A stretch of DNA of 45,000 bases from the NCBI RefSeq assembly GCF_037975245.1, contig NC_092575.1, positions 13,321,001 to 13,366,000 of the forward strand, written 5' to 3'. This DNA is from Apostichopus japonicus. Its lineage: Eukaryota; Echinodermata; Holothuroidea; Aspidochirotida; Stichopodidae. Below are positions 25,575-32,275 of this stretch, piece by piece. The notes below the pieces were generated by a model. The model was given only the letters and a program-made list of their open reading frames with translations. It had not been told where the DNA came from and did not search any database. The position numbers and the translations under genes are program-made. Position 1 is the first letter of the stretch, and the number at the start of each line of letters is the position of its first letter.

Positions 25575-26029
25575 ATACTGTAGCGGAAAGCTACGACTTT
25601 TCCTTAGTGAGATACGTTTCGTTCCCTCAGGGGTTACATCTGTTGCGCTCCGCGGAGGTAACGAGAGATGTTTATCCGAAACAGGAACAGGAACTGATTA
25701 CGTAATTTTGCTATATCGATGTATTCCCGTGACTGGCATAGGCAGGCACGGCGGTAGGTGTGTGAGTCGATCCCATTGGTCGCAACCCATCGTAGTTATA
25801 TACAGGTAGTCCATGATTGGTCTAAGCCTTTTTTTACAGTTTATGTACGGACGTGTGTATACGGGGGTTATTTCCGGGGTATTTTAATGAAGGGTTCTTT
25901 CGTAAATGAGTGAGTCAGAGAGTCGGAGAGTCGGTCGAGTGCAAGACGAGGAACTTTCCTTCCTCGTGGTAAAGCCTTTGATATTTGCCTAAGTCCAAAC
26001 AAATGTGTTTAGGCATTTTAGAGTGCCCG
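25575..26029 (+). other. Left unique segment of the element
   Basis: Sequence present only on the left side, between the terminal repeat and the interior inverted repeats. It contains two ATTGG (reverse CCAAT) boxes near 25776 and 25817 and a GAGTCAGAGAGTCGGAGAGTCG mini-repeat near 25913. It could be a promoter region, but no start codon with a convincing frame follows. Confidence 0.4.
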
Positions 26030-26063
26030 TATGGCAAGCCGTTTTAACATTTACCTCTCTATT

Positions 26064-26500
26064 CTACTTAAGTAGAATTAATTCTACTTAAGTAGAATAC
26101 AATTAAGCTTAAGTGAAATGAATTGCACTTAAGTAGAATTGCATTTTACTTAAGCTTAATTGTATTCCACTTAAGTGGAATTCATATTAGCTTAAGTTTA
26201 AACGGTTCTTGTTTACATCGTATTTTACTTAAGTAAAATACAATTCTACTTAAGTAAAATACAATTCTGCTTAAGTAAAATTCAATTCTACTTAAGTAAA
26301 ATGCAATTCTGCTTAAGTAAAATTCAATTCTACTTAAGTAAAATGCTATTCTACTTAAGCAAAATGGCTTTTCAATTTCACTTAAGCTAAATTGCATTTT
26401 ACTTAAGTGAAATAGAATTACGCTTAAGTGAAATGTGATTGGTCAATCTATTTCACTTAAGTAAAATGCAATTTAGCTTAAGTAAAATGTGATTGGTCAA
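26064..26500. repeat. CTTAAG array 1 (21-bp phased palindromes)
   Basis: CTTAAG occurs at 26067, 26087, 26108, 26128, 26149, 26170, 26191, 26228, 26249, 26270, 26291, 26312, 26333, 26354, 26381, 26402, 26423, 26455 and 26477. Most steps are 20-21 bp. Each core is part of a longer AT-rich palindrome such as TTCTACTTAAGTAGAA or TTTTACTTAAGTAAAA, with occasional CTTAAGCTAAAT variants. Two GTGATTGGTCAATC insertions sit between the last units. The 71-codon minus-strand ORF of (Y/C)LSRI(A/E/V)F repeats is a consequence of the 21-bp period. Confidence 0.95.
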
Positions 26501-27185
26501 TCAGTATATGCTACTCATTGCGTCACTGTACTTGCCGCGAAGTCCTACTTTGTATACTATTATAGGTACCTCACCACGTGTTCATCCGCTCAATAGGTTA
26601 ACCATTGTCAGAAAAGACGTAAAAATACCTAACGTAAAGCTTGCTTAAGCATGTTATCATTTACTGTCATCGTTTTTTCTGCCTTCATATGAAAGAGCAT
26701 AATTTTAAGTACAGATGGTGTGAAAATAGGGAGGATCGAGGGTGATATAAACCATTTTAAAAATCTTTTGTTTAATGTTGATATTACTCCGGGCGAGCAT
26801 ATGGAAGGGTTCAGTGTGATAAACTTGCTCCTCTTCTAGCTCATAATCTAAACGGTCATGATATGGAAGTTTGCAAGTGCCATGATAGGCCAAGAGCACA
26901 GCTATCATGTGGTGGGTAGGATATACCAGATGAAAACTTCTATCTATGCTTTGCCAGGTCTTGAAAGTGATGAGTTTAGTGTGTAAGTCAATGGAACAAT
27001 TAATTGTGATGCGAGACCTATAGAGTTACGTTCAAGACGTACTAGTTACGTAACCATTTGCGGCCATTCCCCCATTCTGCGATACTTATCAAGCTTTCGT
27101 TGTGTATATACGAACATAACACCATACTTAGCAAATGAAGCAAAGCTATGTTTATCACTGAGTCTGAACGTTAGACTTTTGGTAA

Positions 27186-27329
27186 ATGCAGCCAGCCAAT
27201 AAATCGTTGCAAAATGTTGCTGATGCAGTTGGAAAAGCACTTTTGAGGGCAAGGGAACGACTACAACACGACATACCACCAAGCAGTGGTACTAGTAGTA
27301 GTAGTACCACAAGGCACGGTACCATGTAA
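27186..27329 (+). CDS. Small ORF in interior repeat A (47 aa, uncertain)
   Basis: ATG to TAA, 47 residues, starting MQPANKSLQNVADAVGKALL, then a charged RARERLQHDIPP and a Ser/Thr-rich end. The front half could form an amphipathic helix. A near-identical frame of 49 residues is present on the opposite strand in A' (27933-28082), differing mainly in the last dozen residues. A stop codon immediately precedes the ATG. It may be a remnant of a longer gene or chance; no family is recognised. Confidence 0.25.
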   Translation: MQPANKSLQNVADAVGKALLRARERLQHDIPPSSGTSSSSTTRHGTM

Positions 27330-27340
27330 ACATTGCCCCT

Positions 27341-27925
27341 ATGGCAAGCCGTTTTAACATTTACCTCTCTATTCTACTTAAGTAGAATTAATTCCACTTA
27401 AGTAGAATACAATTAAACTTAAGTGAAATGAATTGCACTTAAGTAGAATACAATTAAGCTTAAGTAAAATGAATTGCACTTAAGTAGAATTGCATTTTAC
27501 TTAAGTTTAATTGTATTCCACTTAAGTAAAATTACCACTTTCTTTTAAGCTTAAGTTAAATTCAATTTCACTTAAGCTTAATTGTATTCTACTTAAGTAA
27601 AATACAATTCTACTTAAGAAAAATTTAATTTAGCTTAAGTAAAAGTGTCATTCTTTTTCACTTAAGCTAAATGCATTTTACTTAAGTAAAATTGTATTTT
27701 ACTTAAGTAGAATACAATTAAGCTTAAGTGAAATTGAATTTAACTTAAGCTAAATTGTATTCTACTTAAGTAGAATTGTATTTTGCTTAAGTAGAATACA
27801 ATTGCATTTTACTTAAGTAAAATTCAATTCTGCTTAAGTAAAATACAATTTAGCTTAAGTGGAATTGAAGGATATGGCAAGCCGTTATAACATTTACCTC
27901 GTGCGGAGAAGTGGTTGGTCTGGGG
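27341..27925 (+). repeat. Interior inverted repeat B
   Basis: Also starts ATGGCAAGCCGTTTTAACAT, consists almost entirely of the second CTTAAG array, and ends with ATGGCAAGCCGTTATAACAT and GGAGAAGTGGTTGGTCTGGG. Its inverted partner is 29246-29833, on the far side of A'. Confidence 0.9.
27371..27871. repeat. CTTAAG array 2
   Basis: Continuation of the same 20-21-bp-phased CTTAAG palindromes inside block B, with a few longer steps (for example around 27540 and 27650) and no other content. Confidence 0.93.
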
Positions 27926-27932
27926 GCAATGT

Positions 27933-28082
27933 TTACATGCATGGTACCATGCCTTGTGATACTTCTAGTATACTAGTACCACTGATTGGTGGTATGTCGT
28001 GTTGTAGTCGTTCCCTTGCCCTCAAAAGTGCTTTTCCAACTGCATCAGCAACAGTTTGCAACGATTTATTGGCTGGCTGCAT
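27933..28082 (-). CDS. Small ORF in interior repeat A' (49 aa, uncertain)
   Basis: Inverted counterpart of the ORF at 27186. The first 32 residues differ by a single Asn/Thr change; the end reads ISGTSILEVSQGMVPCM instead of the Ser-rich tail. A longer 78-codon frame on the other strand over the same DNA is an alternative. Of five base differences between the arms in that frame, three are non-synonymous, which does not favour it. Confidence 0.22.
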   Translation of the reverse strand: MQPANKSLQTVADAVGKALLRARERLQHDIPPISGTSILEVSQGMVPCM

Positions 28083-28332
28083 TTACCAAATGTCTAACGT
28101 TCAGACTCAGTGATAAACAAAGCTTTGCTTCATTTGCTAAGTATGGTGTTATGTTCGTATACACACAACGAAAGCTGGATAAGTATCGCAGAATGGGGGA
28201 ATGGCCGCAAATGGTTACGTAACTAGTACGTCTTGAACGTAACTCTATAGGTCTCGCATCACAATTAATTGTTCCATTGACTTACACACTAAACTCATCA
28301 CTTTCAAGACCTGCCAAAGCATAGATAGAAGT

Positions 28333-28500
28333 TTTCATCTGGTATATACTACCCACCACACGATAGCTGTGTTCTAGTGGCCTATCATGGCACTTGCAAA
28401 CTTCCATATCATGACCGTTTAGATTATGAGCTAGAAGAGGAGCAAGTTTATCACACTGAGCCCTTCCATATGCTCTTTCGGGGTAATATCAACATTTAAC
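28333..28500 (+). pseudogene. Possible coding fragment in A' (unknown protein)
   Basis: Open frame following an in-frame TAG, with a protein-like composition: SSGIYYPPHDSCVLVAYHGT, then CKLPYHDRLDYELEEEQVYH, ending in NINI and a stop. The mirror copy in A (about 26770-26940, minus strand) has a 2-bp deletion that shifts the frame just before AYHGT. It may be an exon fragment of a captured gene or decayed transposon gene. No family is recognised. Confidence 0.3.
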
Positions 28501-28788
28501 CAAAGATTTTTAAAATGGTTTATATCACCTTCGATCCTCCCCATTTTCACACCATCTGTACTTAAAATTATGCTCTTTCATATAAAGGCAGAAAAAACGA
28601 TGACAGTAAATGATAACATGCTTAAGGAAGCTTTACGTTAGGTACTTTTACCTCTTTTCTGACAATGGTAAACCTATTGAGCGGATGAACACGTGGTGAG
28701 GTACCCGCTAAAATAGTATACAGAGTCGGACTTCGCGGCAAGTGCAGTGACGCAATGAGTAGCATATACTGATTGACCAATCACATTT

Positions 28789-29216
28789 TACTTAAGCTAA
28801 ATTGCATTTTACTTAAGTGAAATAGATTGACCAATCACATTTCACTTAAGCGTAATTCTATTTCACTTAAGTAAAATGCAATTTAGCTTAAGTGAAATTG
28901 AAAAGCCATTTTGCTTAAGTAGAATAGCATTTTACTTAAGTAGAATTGAATTTTACTTAAGCAGAATTGCATTTTACTTAAGTAGAATTGAATTTTACTT
29001 AAGCAGAATTGTATTTTACTTAAGTAGAATTGTATTTTACTTAAGTAAAATACGATGTAGACAAAAACCGTTTTAACTTAAGCTAATATGAATTCCACTT
29101 AAGTGGAATACAATTAAGCTTAAGTAAAATGCAATTCTACTTAAGTGCAATTCATTTCACTTAAGCTTAATTGTATTCTACTTAAGTGGAATTAATTCTA
29201 CTTAAGTAGAATAGAG
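28789..29216. repeat. CTTAAG array 3
   Basis: Mirror of array 1, ending in AGTAGAATAGAGAGGTAAAT. The LSRI reading frame reappears here on the plus strand. Confidence 0.93.
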
Positions 29217-29245
29217 AGGTAAATGTTAAAACGGCTTGCCATATG

Positions 29246-29833
29246 CCCCCAGACCAACCACTTCTCCGCACGAGGTAAATGTTATAACGGCTTGCCATAT
29301 CCTTCAATTCCACTTAAGCTAAATTGTATTTTACTTAAGTAGAATTGAATTTTACTTAAGTATAATGCAATTGTATTCTACTTAAGTAAAATACAATTCT
29401 ACTTAAGTAGAATACAATTAAGCTTAAGTTAAATTCAATTTCACTTAAGCTTAATTGTATTCTACTTAAGTAAAATACAATTTTACTTAAGTAAAATGCA
29501 TTTAGCTTAAGTGAAAAAGAATGACACTTTTACTTAAGCTAAATTAAATTTTACTTAAGTAGAATTGTATTTTACTTAAGTAGAATACAATTAAGCTTAA
29601 GTGAAATTGAATTTAACTTAAGCTTAAAAGAAAGTGGTAATTTTACTTAAGTGGAATACAATTAAACTTAAGTAAAATGCAATTCTACTTAAGTGCAATT
29701 CATTTTACTTAAGCTAAATTGTATTCTACTTAAGTGCAATTCATTTCACTTAAGCTTAATTGTATTCTACTTAAGTGGAATTAATTCTACTTAAGTAGAA
29801 TAGAGAGGTAAATGTTAAAACGGCTTGCCATAT
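29246..29833 (-). repeat. Interior inverted repeat B' (partner of B)
   Basis: Reverse complement of 27341-27925. It begins CCCCCAGACCAACCACTTCT and ends GTTAAAACGGCTTGCCAT, and contains the fourth CTTAAG array. A and A' enclose B, and B and B' enclose A', so the two inverted repeats interlock. Confidence 0.9.
29299..29811. repeat. CTTAAG array 4
   Basis: Mirror of array 2 within block B', again with CTTAAG palindromes about every 20-21 bp. Confidence 0.93.
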
Positions 29834-30125
29834 GCCCGACACCTGCGCTGCCCGAGTCCAGCGGAATGCCCGAAGCCTGTGCTGCCCGACACCGGTGGAT
29901 TGCCGATGTTTAGACTGCCCTACCCTTGCGCAGCCCCAGTGTTATGCCTGCGTATCCTTGGGTTGTGCCCGACCCCAGTACGTTATATTGGGCAAATGTA
30001 AATATTGTGTATTATACGCTGTAGATGTAGAACGAGATGAGAAATTATACTTTTATTAAACATACAACTCTGGTGTCTGCCTCCTGATTTAGAGTTAATC
30101 TGTACCCGTCCCCCATCTACCTCCC
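29834..30125 (+). other. GC-rich CTGCCCGA segment in the right unique part
   Basis: Unlike the AT-rich surroundings, 29834-29990 is rich in G and C and repeats TGCCCGA-type words (ATGCCCGACACC, CTGCCCGAGTCC, ATGCCCGAAGCC, CTGCCCGACACC) about every 15-22 bp. A 75-codon Cys-rich ORF (29832-30059) spans it and ends near TTTTATTAAAC, which contains a poly(A)-signal-like ATTAAA. I do not recognise the product; the repeat structure makes the ORF doubtful. Confidence 0.4.
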
Positions 30126-30596
30126 CTACCCTCCTCCAGTTGGTTTCGAGACAGGTTTTACACTACCAGACGTTGCAAGGTCTTCATGTTTAAAATTTGC
30201 TTTGTCTGAAATTCCAGTCTTGAAAAGCATGAAAATATTATCATTAACTAAGATTAATCCACCTCTATTTTGTTTTTCCACCCAGGCTTTACTGTAATCT
30301 AAAAAACTGTGACCTTCACCTGCAACAGACATACAGTTTAAGTACTGTAAAAATATTAAAGCATTCTGAGTACTCTTAACTTTCATGTAACGTTTTTTAA
30401 GGGCAAATGGCACATAACCTGCTAATTATCTTAGAATTTGTTCCTCATGTTTTTCAACATTTGTATCTTCCAAATTTATGTCGTCTGGAACATCCAGCCT
30501 CTCAAACTCTTCAATCATCAGCTTCAAATTCAACTATATCCTGTAGCATGAACATTTCTAATGTCCTCGGCGGATGCAAAGTTTTTTGGCAGCCAT
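30126..30596 (-). pseudogene. Broken transposase-like gene fragment
   Basis: On the minus strand, an intact stretch of 95 codons (30413-30126) contains YVPFALKKRYMKVKS (reading through from upstream), then SFLDYSKAWVEKQNRGGLIL and VNDNIFMLFKTGI. The LAGYVPFAL and RGGL...NDxxFxxF combination resembles the C-terminal part of transposase-derived proteins (P-element/THAP9-like and relatives), by recollection only. Upstream, similar-looking acidic sequence (EEFERLDVPDDINLEDTNVE) lies in another frame, ending in a stop just before LAGY. A possible start, MAAKK, is at 30596 in yet another frame. At least two frame breaks make it non-functional here. It is the only candidate for the element's own transposase. 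Confidence 0.45.
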
Positions 30597-30599
30597 GTT

Positions 30600-31103
30600 T
30601 CGTGTTAAATTAATTTTGTTAATTTTATAACACTAGGTGCCCAATGCAATAACAAACAGCACTAACGTTATTTGCCTAACGAACGAAGAAAAGTTTTATC
30701 GGAAAATACTTGACTAAAAGTACCTATTTCGCCATTACTTGTTCATATATTGCGATGAAATATATGCTGAGATAAACAATTAATTATTAAATACTAATCT
30801 TCGCATGATTCGGTGAGAAATGAAAGATATATTCCGATCGAAATTCTTACAGGTATGCGTAACGTAACATATATGAGTACTGCGTATACTATTTCAATTA
30901 CATATACGTTAGGATCGGAGTGTCTGTTGTTATGTTGTGAGGGACGCTATATACGAAATGACCTTTGTACCAGGATTACGTAATAGCTGATGATGGCTTT
31001 ACCCGTGTTTGTGCCCTGAGGCATGTTTACTTATGGCGATCAAATTTTGTCGGTTACAATGATACTTCGAAGTGGGTTTTCTCCTTCTGTTTATAGCTCC
31101 ATG
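30600..31103. other. Right unique segment of the element, no gene seen
   Basis: AT-rich sequence between the transposase-like remnant and the right terminal repeat. It contains no ORF or repeat that I can name. Confidence 0.5.
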
Positions 31104-31540
31104 ATTCAACCATAGTACCGTGTGAACGACACGAACCATGTGCAACGTTGTCATGGCAATACTTCACTACTCTTCGCTCACCATGCTGACACAAGTTTTG
31201 GACATACTGAAATAAATCTCGACATATATGAAACGTTGGCGCGCGCCGAAGTGCCAAAATTATAGCACGACGTAAATATAGCATGTTGACATGACCAATG
31301 TAGTAATGGCATGCTGTTACAAGTTTTCGACATGCTGATGTTGAATTTGACATGTTGATAGACGCAATGGCATATTGTATTTTGTTTCGACATGTTCATA
31401 TGGAATTGTAACATGCTGATATCGAATTGTAACATGCTGATATCGAATTGTAACATGTTGATATCGATTTGGACATATATATATTAACTTGGACACTTCA
31501 CTTTCTTTTTCGACATTTATGGAACGTTTGGCTCTCCGTA
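31104..31540 (-). repeat. Right terminal inverted repeat (437 bp)
   Basis: Inverted copy of 25159-25574. It is exactly 21 bp longer because it has one more TTCGATATCAGCATGTTACAA-type unit: two consecutive copies here (near 31402-31446), one in the left arm. Confidence 0.93.
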
Positions 31541-31546
31541 TGGGAA
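31541..31546 (+). repeat. Target-site duplication, right (TGGGAA)
   Basis: TGGGAA directly after the right terminal repeat. The downstream flank is the first unit of the GTTGTTCAA minisatellite, so insertion was at or next to that array. Confidence 0.85.
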
Positions 31547-32275
31547 AGTTGTTCAAAGACAGTTATCTCTCTCACATAGAACATTAATGATGGTTGGATC
31601 TGTGTTTCCTGGCTAGGATGGGGTGGGATGTGGGGAGGAAAGGGGGGGGGAGAAGTTGTTCAATGACAGTTATCTCTATCACATAGAACATTAATGATGG
31701 TTGGACTTGTGACTCCTGGCTAGGATGCGGTGGGATGTGGGGAGGAAAGGGGGGGGTAAGGGGGGAGGAGTTGTTCAATGACACTGGTATCTCTATCACA
31801 TAGAACATTAATGATGCTTGGATTTGTGTCTTGTGGCTGGGATGAGGAGGTGGGATGTGGGGAGGGAATGGGGGGAGGGGAGGAGTTGTTCAATGACAGT
31901 ATCTCTATCACATAGACCATTAATGATGGTCGGATTTGTGTCTCCTGGCTAGGATGAGGTGGGATGTGGGGGGGGGGGAGAGGGGAGGAGTTGTTCAGTG
32001 ACAGTTATCTCTCTCACATAGAACATTAATGATAGTTGGATTTGTGTCTCCTGGCTAGAATGAGGAGGTGGGATATGGGGAGGGAAGGGGGGGGGTGGGG
32101 GAAGTTTGTTCAAAGGCAGTTATCTCTCTCACATAGACCATTAATGATGCTTGGATTTCTGTCTTGTGGCTGGGATTAGAGGGGTGGGATATGGGGAGGG
32201 AGGGTGGGGGTGGGGCGGAGGAGTTGTTCATGACATTTTATCGATATAATATAGACCAATAATGATGGTTGGGTC
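31547..32275 (+). repeat. Minisatellite, 7 units of 104-119 bp, G-rich
   Basis: Units contain GTTGTTCAATGACAGTTATC, TCTATCACATAGAACATTAA, TGATGGTTGGATTTGTGTCT, CCTGGCTAGGATGAGG and a G-rich end (GGGATGTGGGGAGG plus poly-G). ATTAATGATG recurs near 31583, 31690, 31808, 31919, 32025, 32140 and 32258. Length differences come mostly from the G tract. Overlapping minus-strand ORFs are by-products. Confidence 0.93.

Larger units (their letters stand above)
26030..27338 (+). repeat. Interior inverted repeat A
   Basis: Starts ATGGCAAGCCGTTTTAACAT and ends GGTACCATGTAAACATTG. It is the inverted partner of 27922-29241, with few differences. It contains the first CTTAAG array (26064-26500) followed by about 830 bp of non-array sequence with small ORFs (see 27186-27329). 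Confidence 0.9.
27922..29241 (-). repeat. Interior inverted repeat A' (partner of A)
   Basis: Reverse complement of 26030-27338, about 11 bp longer. Over the 240 bp compared by eye (27046-27282 against 27986-28222) there are about five base differences. It contains the third CTTAAG array (28789-29216). Confidence 0.9.
25159..31540. mobile_element. 6.4-kb inverted-repeat transposon-like element with 6-bp target duplication
   Basis: The element is bounded by long terminal inverted repeats (25159-25574 and 31104-31540) beginning TACGGAGAGCCAAACGTTCC, and is flanked on both sides by the perfect direct repeat TGGGAA (25153-25158 and 31541-31546). The interior contains two interlocked inverted repeats, four arrays of a 21-bp-phased CTTAAG palindrome, and a broken transposase-like frame. 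A 6-bp duplication with long terminal repeats is known for Polinton/Maverick, but I see no Polinton proteins and the ends do not start AG. Foldback elements with repeat-built arms, such as the sea-urchin TU elements, are the closest structural analogue I know. The element lies inside the 23-kb intron of the GAS2-like gene. Confidence 0.88.

Noticed and set aside
25325-25705. 126-codon ORF crossing the left terminal repeat
   Set aside because: It begins inside the phased repeat units, the right arm gives a different continuation, and no recognisable motif is present.
26064-26500. CRISPR-like array (regular short repeats)
   Set aside because: Period is 21 bp with no distinct spacers, the repeat is palindromic throughout, and the DNA is animal.
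26182-29076. ORFs of LSRI(E/A/V)FY repeats on both arms
   Set aside because: A 21-bp period automatically gives a seven-residue repeat without stops. The frame carries no non-repeat domain and is mirrored by the inverted arm.
25159-31540. Polinton/Maverick identity suggested by the 6-bp duplication and long terminal repeats
   Set aside because: No polymerase B, integrase, ATPase or capsid-type frames are visible, the length is short and the termini do not begin with AG.
31584-31920. Proline-rich minus-strand ORFs
   Set aside because: They are translations of the G-rich minisatellite.
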